Source: Actinomycetota bacterium
GTDB taxonomy: Bacteria > Actinomycetota > Actinomycetes > Actinomycetales > Microbacteriaceae
NCBI GenBank assembly: GCA_009699665.1
Contig: WLNS01000039.1
Location: 1-11,818, forward strand
DNA: 11,818 nucleotides
Reading direction: 5' to 3'
The notes under the pieces are model-generated. The model did no database searches. It had not been told where the DNA came from and was given only the letters and a program-made list of their open reading frames with translations. The stretch's first letter is position 1; every line of letters starts with the position of its first letter. Made by a program: the position numbers and the translations under genes. Positions 5,325-11,818 of this stretch are shown here, in pieces.

Positions 5325-6278
5325 TTAGTGCAGGGCTGAGTTCAGGGCGATTCCTGCACCCGTGCGGGAGATGACCTCAACGGCACCGCTGACGGAATTA
5401 CGTCGAAAGAGCAGTCCGTGTGCGCCACTGAGTTCGAGTGCCTTGACCTGGCGCACACTCCCACCGTCGACCAGTGTGACCTTGGTTCCCGCCGTAATAT
5501 AGAGGCCGGCCTCGACAGTGCAGTCGTCGCCGATGGCTATGCCCAGACCGGCATTTGCACCGAGCAGACAACGTTCGCCGATCGATACCCGCTGGGTTCC
5601 GCCACCCGAGAGCGTGCCCATGATGCTGGCGCCACCGCCCACGTCAGATCCGTCACCGACGACGACACCCTGTGAGATGCGGCCCTCGATCATGGCTTTG
5701 CCCAGGGTGCCGGCATTGAAGTTGCAGAAGCCCTCGTGCATCACTACCGTGCCGGGCGAGAGATAAGCGCCGAGTCGCACGCGCGAGGCGTCGGCGATGC
5801 GAACGTCCCGAGGTATCACAAAATCGGTCAGTCGCGGAAAACGATCGATGCTGCAGACCTGAATGCCGGCTCGTTGCAGAGAGACGCGCAGGTCGGCGAA
5901 ATCATCGGGGTGCACGGCTCCGGCAGACGTCCAGACCACGTTGGGCAGGAGGCCGAAAATGCCGTCGAGGTTTATCGTGTTTGGCAGCACCATGAGGTGC
6001 GACAACAGGTGAAGTCTGAGGTAGGCATCCGACGTTGACTCAGGCGGCTGGTCAAGGTCAATTTGCAGCGTGACAACTTTCGTCTGAACCCCGCGACGCT
6101 CATCTACCCCGGCAGCATCTGCAAGTTCCGGCGTGCCCGTTCGCATGTCGTGACCGGCCGGAATAGACCCCAGAGCGGGGCGAGGAAACCAGGTGTCGAG
6201 TACCGTTCCGTTACTCGACCGTGTGGCAAGACCGTCACCCCAAGCAAAACGCGGTGCGGCATGGGCGTTGGCAGACAT
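5325..6278 (-). CDS. dapD: Tetrahydrodipicolinate N-succinyltransferase, actinobacterial type
   Basis: Transfers succinyl from succinyl-CoA to tetrahydrodipicolinate, committing to the succinylase branch of DAP/lysine synthesis. The 317-residue protein follows the M. tuberculosis DapD pattern: an N-terminal domain with V-L-D-T-W-F-P (26-32), a middle domain with L-R-L-H-L-L-S-H (87-94), then a left-handed beta-helix with M-H-E-G-F-x-N-x-N-A-G-T (180-191). E198 (E-G-R-I-S) is the likely counterpart of mycobacterial E199. S-D-V-G-G-G-A-S-I-M-G-T (211-222) and a conserved L-F-R-R-N-S tail follow. ATG at 6278 matches the family length. No good ribosome binding site is present, but TAACCT lies seven bases before it, suggesting a leaderless mRNA. 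It is divergent from dapE. Confidence 0.96.
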   Translation of the reverse strand: MSANAHAAPRFAWGDGLATRSSNGTVLDTWFPRPALGSIPAGHDMRTGTPELADAAGVDERRGVQTKVVTLQIDLDQPPESTSDAYLRLHLLSHLMVLPNTINLDGIFGLLPNVVWTSAGAVHPDDFADLRVSLQRAGIQVCSIDRFPRLTDFVIPRDVRIADASRVRLGAYLSPGTVVMHEGFCNFNAGTLGKAMIEGRISQGVVVGDGSDVGGGASIMGTLSGGGTQRVSIGERCLLGANAGLGIAIGDDCTVEAGLYITAGTKVTLVDGGSVRQVKALELSGAHGLLFRRNSVSGAVEVISRTGAGIALNSALH

Positions 6279-6285
6279 AGCCTCA

Positions 6286-6291
6286 AGGTTA
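6286..6291 (-). promoter_or_regulatory. Candidate leaderless -10 box of dapD
   Basis: TAACCT on the minus strand ends seven bases before the dapD ATG (6278). TANNNT at 6-7 bases from the start codon is the usual arrangement for leaderless actinobacterial transcripts. GAGG two bases before the ATG is too close to be a normal ribosome binding site. Confidence 0.55.
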
Positions 6292-6298
6292 CCGCCCA

Positions 6299-6304
6299 TA
6301 AACT
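6299..6304 (+). promoter_or_regulatory. Candidate leaderless -10 box of dapE
   Basis: TAAACT on the plus strand ends six bases before the dapE ATG (6311), again the leaderless layout. The intervening GGGGGA touches the start codon and is too close for a Shine-Dalgarno site. This box and the dapD box are only seven bases apart. Confidence 0.55.
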
Positions 6305-6310
6305 GGGGGA

Positions 6311-7402
6311 ATGGCCCAACCGACAGCTTTTGACACAGCGTTGTCCGTGGCCGATCTGGCGCGGGCGTTGATAGACATGCCGTCGGTATCGGGTGGCGAA
6401 AAGGCATTGGCCGATGCGATTGAGGCCACGCTCTTGCCGTGTGCGCACCTCGAGGTCATTCGCGACGCAGATGCCGTTGTGGCTCGAACCACGCAGGGCC
6501 GGGCGCGACGCGTGATCATCGCCGGACACATCGACACCGTTCCCATCAACGCCAACGTTCCGTCGCGATGCGAGGGAACGGGCGACGAAGCCGTCATTTG
6601 GGGGCGCGGTGCGGTCGACATGAAGGCCGGATGCGCACTCGCGCTCAAGCTCGCGGTGGGGCTGACCGAGCCGAGCGTTGACGTGACCTGGATTTTTTAT
6701 GACCACGAAGAGGTCGAGGCCCGCCTCAACGGTCTCGGCCGCTTGGCCACAAACCTGCCACACCTGCTCGAGGGCGACTTCGCTATTTTGGGTGAGCCGA
6801 GCAACGCTGTTGTCGAAGGTGGCTGCAACGGCACCCTGCGCGTGGATGTGCGCACCCGCGGACGTCGGGCCCATTCCGCCCGGGCCTGGACGGGAGACAA
6901 TGCCATTCACCGCTTGGCACCCCTCCTGTCGATTCTTGAGAACTTCTCGGCGCAGACCGTTGAGGTCGACGGCCTCGCCTATCGAGAGGGGCTGAGCGCC
7001 GTGGGCGTGCGCGGGGGAGTCGCGGCGAACGTCATTCCCGATGAAGCTGTCATCACCGTGAACTATCGCTTTGCCCCGAACAAAACCGAGGCAGAGGCTG
7101 TGACTTACGTGCGGCAGATTTTTGACGGGTTCGAGATTGAGGTTGTGGATTCGTCTGCCGGCGCCCGCCCCGGGCTGACATCGGGTATTGCAGCAGAATT
7201 CCTGGCGGCCGTGGGCGCCGAGGCACGGCCCAAGTACGGCTGGACAGACGTTGCCCGGTTCAGTGCACTCGGTATTCCCGCCGTGAACTTTGGTCCGGGT
7301 GACCCAGAACTGGCGCACACCGATGACGAGCGGGTTCCCGTCACACAGATTGAATCGTGCGAACGCGTGTTGCGCACCTGGCTCACCGCAGATCGGGCAT
7401 GA
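6311..7402 (+). CDS. dapE: Succinyl-diaminopimelate desuccinylase
   Basis: Zinc-dependent M20-family amidohydrolase of 363 residues that cleaves N-succinyl-LL-DAP to LL-DAP and succinate. Metal and catalytic residues are all present: H73 and D75 (G-H-I-D-T-V-P), bridging D103 (G-R-G-A-V-D-M-K-A-G), general base E133 and ligand E134 (H-E-E-V-E), E162 (L-G-E-P-S) and H336 (L-A-H-T-D-D-E). H188 (R-A-H-S-A-R) sits in the dimerisation/lid domain, at about residues 175-280. It is divergent from dapD across 32 bases, as in mycobacteria, which favours DapE over other M20 peptidases. The downstream membrane glycosyltransferase-like gene overlaps its stop (ATGA). Confidence 0.95.
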   Translation: MAQPTAFDTALSVADLARALIDMPSVSGGEKALADAIEATLLPCAHLEVIRDADAVVARTTQGRARRVIIAGHIDTVPINANVPSRCEGTGDEAVIWGRGAVDMKAGCALALKLAVGLTEPSVDVTWIFYDHEEVEARLNGLGRLATNLPHLLEGDFAILGEPSNAVVEGGCNGTLRVDVRTRGRRAHSARAWTGDNAIHRLAPLLSILENFSAQTVEVDGLAYREGLSAVGVRGGVAANVIPDEAVITVNYRFAPNKTEAEAVTYVRQIFDGFEIEVVDSSAGARPGLTSGIAAEFLAAVGAEARPKYGWTDVARFSALGIPAVNFGPGDPELAHTDDERVPVTQIESCERVLRTWLTADRA

Positions 7403-8637
7403 GCGCGCTCAGCCATTGGCGAGCACCCGCGCGCGTGGGTGCCGGCCACCGGATTCCGTGGTGGCTCGCCGTAACCCTGATTTTTCTGGGTGGGCGTGTG
7501 GCCAGCACAATCATCCTCGTGGTTTACGCCAGCGTTCAGGGCGAGAATCCGTGGACGTCAGCCCAACCCAATCTCTTCGACTTCTCGAGTATGTGGGACG
7601 GACGCTGGTACAACATCATCGCCGAGGGAGGTTACCCCAACACCCTGCCGTATACCGATGATGGCCACGTCGGTGAATCTCAGTGGGCCTTCTTGCCGGT
7701 CTATCCCATGCTGGTGAAGTTCATCATGGTATTCACCGGCCTGCCCTGGGCGGTGGCGGGCGTTTCGATATCGCTGGTGGCGGCCGCCGGAACATCATTC
7801 ATCCTTTATCTGCTGGTCTTGCGCGTGACGGGTAGTGCGTCGCAAGCGCTTTTCACCGTCGTTCTCTTTCAGGTGGCACCGGTCTCGCCACTTCTGCAGA
7901 TTGCCTATGCGGAGTCGCTGCAGTGGCTGCTCATCGTTTCGATTCTCTATCTCTTAGTGCTGCGCCGATTCGTCACCATGATTCCCCTCATTCTGGTGTT
8001 GGCCTTCACCCGACCGGGCGCACTCGCCTTGGCGCTGACGTTTGTCATTTATGGTTTCTGGCGCTGGCGACACAGGCGCAGCGATTCATTTCCGCCGGGC
8101 GAACGCTGGGCCCTCGTGGCGGCGACGGCGACGGCCGTTGTCGCGAGCGCGGCGTGGGTGGTGATCGCGGGCGTCACGACCGGTGTGCCCACCGCATACT
8201 TTGATACGGAACTGGCGTGGCGCTCTGCCTACATCGGTTATGTCGAGCTCATCCCCTTGACGCCCTGGTTGCACGCGCTCGGCTGGTGGCTGCCCGCGTG
8301 GGGTGTTCCCGCCGCGGCGACGGCCTGGCTGGTGCCCATGATCTTTGCGGGCATACTCGCCCTGCTGATGGCCTATCTTTTTGCCCCCGGTACGCGCCGG
8401 GTGGGGATCGAAATTCGCGCATGGGTGTTGAGCTATGCGTTGTATCTTCTGGCGGTCTTCTTTCCACAGTCATCGACTTTTCGACTGTTGGGCCCGCTCT
8501 TTCCCGGGTTGGCTGCGTTCGCGGCACCAAAGCATTGGAGCTATCGGCTCGGACTGGTGCTGATCTCACTCGCCCTGCAGGTGGTGTGGGTGGGCTGGTG
8601 CTGGGCCATTGACGGCTCCGACTGGACGCCGCCCTAG
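7399..8637 (+). CDS. Polytopic GT-C-type glycosyltransferase-like membrane protein (PIG-V-like)
   Basis: A 412-residue membrane protein with about nine or ten predicted helices. The first extracellular loop carries W66-D-G-R-W-Y71. F-L-P-V-Y-P (98-103) follows, and Y-A-E-S (170-173) lies further on. This set resembles the PIG-V/actinobacterial mannosyltransferase branch of GT-C enzymes, where the loop acidic residue acts in catalysis with a polyprenyl-phosphate-linked sugar. The C-terminal half has R-L-L-G-P-L-F-P-G (362-370), a motif common in such proteins. ATG at 7399 overlaps the dapE TGA by ATGA, so translation is probably coupled. Acceptor and sugar are unknown. Convergent with the family 2 glycosyltransferase gene, 34 bases away. 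Confidence 0.82.
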   Translation: MSALSHWRAPARVGAGHRIPWWLAVTLIFLGGRVASTIILVVYASVQGENPWTSAQPNLFDFSSMWDGRWYNIIAEGGYPNTLPYTDDGHVGESQWAFLPVYPMLVKFIMVFTGLPWAVAGVSISLVAAAGTSFILYLLVLRVTGSASQALFTVVLFQVAPVSPLLQIAYAESLQWLLIVSILYLLVLRRFVTMIPLILVLAFTRPGALALALTFVIYGFWRWRHRRSDSFPPGERWALVAATATAVVASAAWVVIAGVTTGVPTAYFDTELAWRSAYIGYVELIPLTPWLHALGWWLPAWGVPAAATAWLVPMIFAGILALLMAYLFAPGTRRVGIEIRAWVLSYALYLLAVFFPQSSTFRLLGPLFPGLAAFAAPKHWSYRLGLVLISLALQVVWVGWCWAIDGSDWTPP

Positions 8638-8671
8638 GGGCGCGACTGAGCCGCCGTGCTGGTCGAGTGGC

Positions 8672-9601
8672 CTAGCGCCGCCGCCTCGTGAGCGCCCGAA
8701 TGCGGCGCAAGGGAGACGTGGTGCGCCACGACAGAGTCTGAGACATCTGGTGCAATTCAACGCGGGCGCTATGTAGCGCTTGGCGAAGTTCATAAATAAT
8801 CTTCAGATCTCGGTCCATCTGCACCGGCGCACTTAGGCGCACAAGCTCGTCGATGCGAGCCTGACCGTCGGGACTCGCCACTATTCGTGCCCATCGACGT
8901 AGTTCCGCTAGCCGCTCCTTTTCACTCAACGCGTCGCGTCCGTCGCGGTGCCCTGGGAACTGAAGAGCGGTCATTCGCGTCGACGAAGCAGCTCGCAGCT
9001 GCGGAGAATCCAACATCTTGCACCATTGAAAATGGTCCGGGTACCTTCCTGTTGGAGTGGTTTCCCAGGGTCGATCGAGCATGAGGTAGAAGTCTCGCGA
9101 GTGTGCTGTGCCAGTGAGGGACACCGAGTTAAAAAACTGGGTCCAATCGCGCGTTTTCACGTGGAAGTAAATGGTCTCGGGGTCAGAAAGGATTCCTGGG
9201 TAAAACTCCAACGCTCCCGTTGTTCTTATGTAGCCGTTAAGGCTTTGGACAAAATTGAACTCCCCAAGGAGGCCGAGCAGATCTTCGACGTGCTGAGGAA
9301 GCAAGAGATCATCATCGCAGAGATAAAAGATTGCGTTGCTGCGAGCGGCAACGATGGCCTCGTGCCGATACTCCTCTCCGTGGTTCCGACTCTTGGGTCG
9401 GTCGAAAAACACCACCCGGGAATCACTCTTTGCGAGTGCTCGCGCCGTTGCCCTGACTCGGTCGGTGACGCCGTCTCCCAAAATGATGACCTCGAGGTCT
9501 TCAACAGTTTGCGAGACGGCAGTTGTTACGGCAAGCCGAAGTGTTGTCGCTCGATCATGAGTGGGAATCAGTATTGTTGCTCGGCAGGTGAAATCAGTCA
9601 T
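8672..9601 (-). CDS. Family 2 glycosyltransferase
   Basis: A 309-residue GT-A fold enzyme, last gene of the minus-strand sugar operon. The N-terminus has the nucleotide-binding start A-T-I-L-I-P-T-H-D-R (8-17), and D96-D97-D98 (Y-L-C-D-D-D) is the metal and nucleotide-sugar motif. The region at about 150-215 should hold the acceptor site. The C-terminal helix carries S-W-R-T-T-S-P-L-R-R (291-300), a short motif often seen at the ends of proteins from surface polysaccharide clusters. There are no membrane helices, so it is probably a cytosolic, membrane-associated enzyme. ATG at 9601 overlaps the cupin gene end by eight bases. Donor and acceptor cannot be deduced. Confidence 0.9.
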   Translation of the reverse strand: MTDFTCRATILIPTHDRATTLRLAVTTAVSQTVEDLEVIILGDGVTDRVRATARALAKSDSRVVFFDRPKSRNHGEEYRHEAIVAARSNAIFYLCDDDLLLPQHVEDLLGLLGEFNFVQSLNGYIRTTGALEFYPGILSDPETIYFHVKTRDWTQFFNSVSLTGTAHSRDFYLMLDRPWETTPTGRYPDHFQWCKMLDSPQLRAASSTRMTALQFPGHRDGRDALSEKERLAELRRWARIVASPDGQARIDELVRLSAPVQMDRDLKIIYELRQALHSARVELHQMSQTLSWRTTSPLRRIRALTRRRR

Positions 9602-9983
9602 CTGAAGGAATCCGTTCACTCCTTAGCGGCTGGTATGTATCTGATGCGAAAACCAATATCTCAGAGGTGGGCGTTTGCAGTTCGTATTCGATAAATGTTC
9701 CCTCGGAAAGCACGCATGAATCGCCGGCACGTGAGAGCAGGTGTTCAGTGGTCTGGACCACGTGCTCGTGCATCACGGAGGTTCGAATCAGCGCCGATCC
9801 TGAAATTAAGCAGACCAACTCTTCACAGGTTGTGACATGACCACCTCGCGTCACCGGATGACCCGGCGCTGACACGAAAAACAGGCGCTTGACAGGGAAG
9901 GGCATTGTGGTGAGTTCGGTCGCAACCAATCGACCGCGTGCGGCATCGTCATCGATCATGACGACAACTTGGGTGGGCTTCAT
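9594..9983 (-). CDS. WxcM/FdtA-like cupin, putative sugar-nucleotide 3,4-ketoisomerase relative
   Basis: A 129-residue single-domain cupin. It follows the FdtA/QdtA plan: A-R-G-R-L-V (15-20), P-F-P-V-K-R-L-F-F-V (28-37), then R-G-G-H49-V-T51 and a cupin core with C-L-I-S-G-S (58-63). FdtA and QdtA isomerise dTDP-4-keto-6-deoxyglucose to the 3-keto sugar using a pair of histidines in R-G-x-H-x-H. Here the first His is present (H49) but the second is threonine, so the usual reaction is doubtful. ATG at 9983 overlaps the aminotransferase TGA (ATGA), with GGAG six bases upstream. Its neighbours point to 3-amino-3,6-dideoxy sugar synthesis; a non-catalytic or altered cupin is the alternative. Confidence 0.78.
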   Translation of the reverse strand: MKPTQVVVMIDDDAARGRLVATELTTMPFPVKRLFFVSAPGHPVTRGGHVTTCEELVCLISGSALIRTSVMHEHVVQTTEHLLSRAGDSCVLSEGTFIEYELQTPTSEILVFASDTYQPLRSERIPSDD

Positions 9984-11107
9984 CTCTTGCTCCAATCGCT
10001 CAGGGCGCAATCGACACGGGACACTTCTTCCTCAGTGAGTTCAGGTGTACACGGGATGGTGAGCGCACGGTTTCGTTTGAGCGAAGAAGCCGTTTGCCCC
10101 TGGCCCTGGTCTATTTCTGGCGCCGTGTCACCGAACATCTCTGAAACGAGCCACGGATAGTGAATCCCTGTCTCGATGCCACGACTTGTCAGATGCTGGG
10201 CTAAGTTCTGCCGGTCAGCAAATGATTCGGTCATGACGACGGCGTGATGAGCAACGCTCGCGCCATTGGCCCCGAAGAGTGTGGCCCGACCGCCGACGTT
10301 GAGCGTAGTGGCATATCGATCCCACACCAGGCGTCTCGCAACGTTTCTCGCCTCGAGAAAGGGCAGGCGGACCCTGAGGACCGCGGCATGAATCTCATCC
10401 ATCCTTGTGTTGCGTCCGCCAAGCAAACCGGGCCGATATCTTTCACGCCAGCCGTACTCGCGTAGTTCGCGCGCACGTGAGGCCGCGCCGACGGGACTGG
10501 TAGTCGAGAAAACAATCGCCCCGGCGTCGCCCGCCGCCCCGAGATTCTTTGTGGGATAAAAACTAAACGTTGCGACATCTCCGGTCGTTCCCACGTGCTG
10601 TCCGTTGACACGCAGTCCATGTGCCTGCGAACAATCTTCGATCAGAAAAAGGCCCACCTGTTTGCGCCAGGCATCAAGTGCCGCGAGGTCGACAGCATTT
10701 CCGTGTAGATGCGTCACGACGATGGCGCGTGCATCTGAGCTCAGCGCCCGGCGCGCTGTCTCAACGCTCGGGTTCAACGTTTCGGCATCGACGTCTATGG
10801 GAATCGCATTCAGGCCGGCGGCACGGGCGGCCACCGCGCTATAACCGCCGTCGGTCTCACACACCAAGACGTCGGATCCGGCGGGTATCTCTAGGGCGAG
10901 GAACGCGAGGGTCAGGGCATCCGTGCCGTTGCCTACCCCCACGGACTCCTCGGCATCGACATAGCGGGCGAATTCCTTCTCGAATGCCGTGACCTCGTTC
11001 CCGAGGATCCAGCGTGAACTCTCTAGAACGCGGCCGATGGCCTCGTTAACGACAGACTTTTCGTCACCATCCATGCGGGTTGGAGTTGCCAGAGGAACGG
11101 GAATCAT
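9980..11107 (-). CDS. DegT/DnrJ/EryC1 (AHBA-type) sugar aminotransferase
   Basis: PLP-dependent enzyme of 375 residues that transaminates a keto-sugar nucleotide, usually with glutamate. Family landmarks are G-N-G-T-D-A-L (59-65), the PLP-ring aspartate D158 with Q161 (I-E-D-C-S-Q-A-H-G), and the Schiff-base lysine K187 (F-Y-P-T-K-N-L-G-A-A-G-D-A-G). R-N-T-R-M-D-E-I-H-A-A follows in the second half, and G-I-H-Y-P appears near the C-terminus. The start ATG (11107) overlaps the stop of the upstream acyltransferase gene by ATGA, and its own stop overlaps the cupin start. With the cupin and acyltransferase, FdtB/QdtB-type synthesis of a 3-amino-3,6-dideoxyhexose is the leading hypothesis; C4 amination is possible if the cupin is not an isomerase. 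Confidence 0.92.
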   Translation of the reverse strand: MIPVPLATPTRMDGDEKSVVNEAIGRVLESSRWILGNEVTAFEKEFARYVDAEESVGVGNGTDALTLAFLALEIPAGSDVLVCETDGGYSAVAARAAGLNAIPIDVDAETLNPSVETARRALSSDARAIVVTHLHGNAVDLAALDAWRKQVGLFLIEDCSQAHGLRVNGQHVGTTGDVATFSFYPTKNLGAAGDAGAIVFSTTSPVGAASRARELREYGWRERYRPGLLGGRNTRMDEIHAAVLRVRLPFLEARNVARRLVWDRYATTLNVGGRATLFGANGASVAHHAVVMTESFADRQNLAQHLTSRGIETGIHYPWLVSEMFGDTAPEIDQGQGQTASSLKRNRALTIPCTPELTEEEVSRVDCALSDWSKR

Positions 11108-11796
11108 CGGGCATCACAGTAAGGACAGGTGAGCAGCGGGATTATGTCCGATTGCTTCAACACGCGGGCCGGATTTCTCACCACGACATCGAAAGCGTCA
11201 ACGTCGTGGGTCACGACGGCGCCGGCCCCGACGGTTGCACCATCGTGCACAACGACGTCGGGAAGGATAACGGCTCCCGCGCCAACGCTGACGCACGAGC
11301 CCAGGGTTACGTGTCCCGCCAAGATGGCTCCCGGCCCCACAGATGTCGAAAAACCAATGTTATTGTCGTGCCCCAGTGAGGCCGACCGATTAATACTCGC
11401 CGCGCAACCGATGTGCGTGTGAGGACCAATCACGACACCGGCGTTGACATAGGCACTATGGCCGAATGTCGTGCTGTGGGCCACGATTGCCGTGGGATCC
11501 ACGAGGGTAAACGGCTGACGAAATCCCTGATCGGCGCACGCCACCAAGGCCTGACCCCGGTGATGGGCTGAACTGAGGCCGATGGTGAAGGGGCGTGCTC
11601 TGTCGCTCCTGTCGGACAGTTTCTCAAGGTTTGGCAGGTCACGATCTGCCGTTCCGAGGTTGTCGATCAACGTTGAAGTAAAGCCTCGTCGCTGAGCAGA
11701 CTCGACGACGTCGTAAACGAAGTTCGAGGCCACGGCAAAAATCGTCAGCCCGTGACTGGCAACGTCACTTTCGACACGAGTAGTGAGGTCTGCCAC
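11104..11796 (-). CDS. PglD/NeuD-like sugar O/N-acyltransferase
   Basis: A 230-residue protein with a Rossmann-like N-terminal domain (about 1-95) and a left-handed beta-helix of hexapeptide repeats (about 97-212). H143 (S-L-G-H-D-N) sits where PglD has its catalytic base, and N-P-A-R-V-L-K (208-214) is the usual end of the fold. In this family acetyl-CoA acylates an amino-sugar nucleotide, fitting the adjacent aminotransferase. The N-terminal loop lacks the glycine-rich G-x-G-G/S-H-G signature, and a short tail ends C224-P-Y-C227-D-A-R. GTG at 11796 is the only standard start after an in-frame TAG. It has no ribosome binding site but has TAGACT six bases upstream, so it is probably leaderless. 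First gene of a four-gene operon. Confidence 0.86.
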   Translation of the reverse strand: MADLTTRVESDVASHGLTIFAVASNFVYDVVESAQRRGFTSTLIDNLGTADRDLPNLEKLSDRSDRARPFTIGLSSAHHRGQALVACADQGFRQPFTLVDPTAIVAHSTTFGHSAYVNAGVVIGPHTHIGCAASINRSASLGHDNNIGFSTSVGPGAILAGHVTLGSCVSVGAGAVILPDVVVHDGATVGAGAVVTHDVDAFDVVVRNPARVLKQSDIIPLLTCPYCDAR

Positions 11797-11802
11797 GTGG
11801 CA

Positions 11803-11808
11803 AGTCTA
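11803..11808 (-). promoter_or_regulatory. Candidate leaderless -10 box of the surface-sugar operon
   Basis: TAGACT on the minus strand ends six bases before GTG at 11796, the same layout as at dapD and dapE. The -35 region would lie beyond the window edge. Confidence 0.5.
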
Positions 11809-11818
11809 CGTGACCGGC

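Noticed and set aside
5306..5338. Terminator after dapD (T6 run on the minus strand)
   Set aside because: The bases before the T run contain direct repeats (GGGCTG, TGCAGG) rather than inverted ones, so no stable stem forms.
6104..7318. Long open frame (404 codons) antisense to dapE
   Set aside because: It spans the dapD/dapE divergent promoter region and the dapE coding region, has low-complexity Arg/Gly/His-rich composition and shows no family motifs.
8630..8645. CGCCC-TAG-GGGCG as a terminator between the convergent glycosyltransferase genes
   Set aside because: The stem is only five pairs with a three-base loop and no T tract on either strand.

Overview
The window looks like a chromosomal segment of a high-GC actinobacterium, most likely an aquatic member of the Microbacteriaceae. 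The clues are GTG and TTG starts, a mycobacterial-type DapD, a divergent dapD/dapE pair as in Mycobacterium tuberculosis (Rv1201c/Rv1202, from memory), an fdxA-dapC pair, a DtxR/IdeR iron box, apparent leaderless promoters, and a microbial rhodopsin. Family placement is an inference. No IS element, CRISPR array, tRNA or rRNA is visible.

Left part (1-2248). The 5' portion of an FTR1/EfeU-type iron permease gene runs off the left edge on the minus strand. It has a near-consensus iron box upstream and seems to start with ATT. Divergent from it, on the plus strand, are a small four-helix membrane protein gene, a seven-iron ferredoxin (fdxA) and the succinyl-DAP aminotransferase dapC, closely spaced as in an operon.

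Middle part (2249-5168). Citrate synthase (gltA) has its own upstream region and converges on a DsbA/FrnE-like thiol oxidoreductase gene; the two stop codons share one CTAG. Next, on the minus strand, is a light-driven proton-pump rhodopsin gene, bounded downstream by a strong GC-rich hairpin and upstream by an unusually repeat-rich 156-base region.

DAP block (5325-8637). dapD (minus) and dapE (plus) diverge from only 32 bases that carry two TANNNT boxes, each 6-7 bases before its start codon. A multi-spanning GT-C glycosyltransferase-like gene overlaps the dapE stop by ATGA. With dapC, three of the succinylase-branch genes for meso-diaminopimelate/lysine, and hence for peptidoglycan, are here.

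Right part (8672-11796). Four overlapping minus-strand genes form a surface-sugar operon: a PglD/NeuD-like acyltransferase, a DegT/DnrJ/EryC1 sugar aminotransferase, a WxcM/FdtA-like cupin and a family 2 glycosyltransferase. The likely theme is synthesis and transfer of an N-acylated amino-deoxy sugar for a cell-surface glycan. The cupin lacks one of the two histidines expected of a ketoisomerase, so the exact sugar is uncertain.

No genuinely new multi-gene system was identified. The best second-look items are the histidine-free rhodopsin with its repeat-rich control region, the paired leaderless promoters between dapD and dapE, the ATT start of the iron permease, and the altered cupin in the sugar operon.
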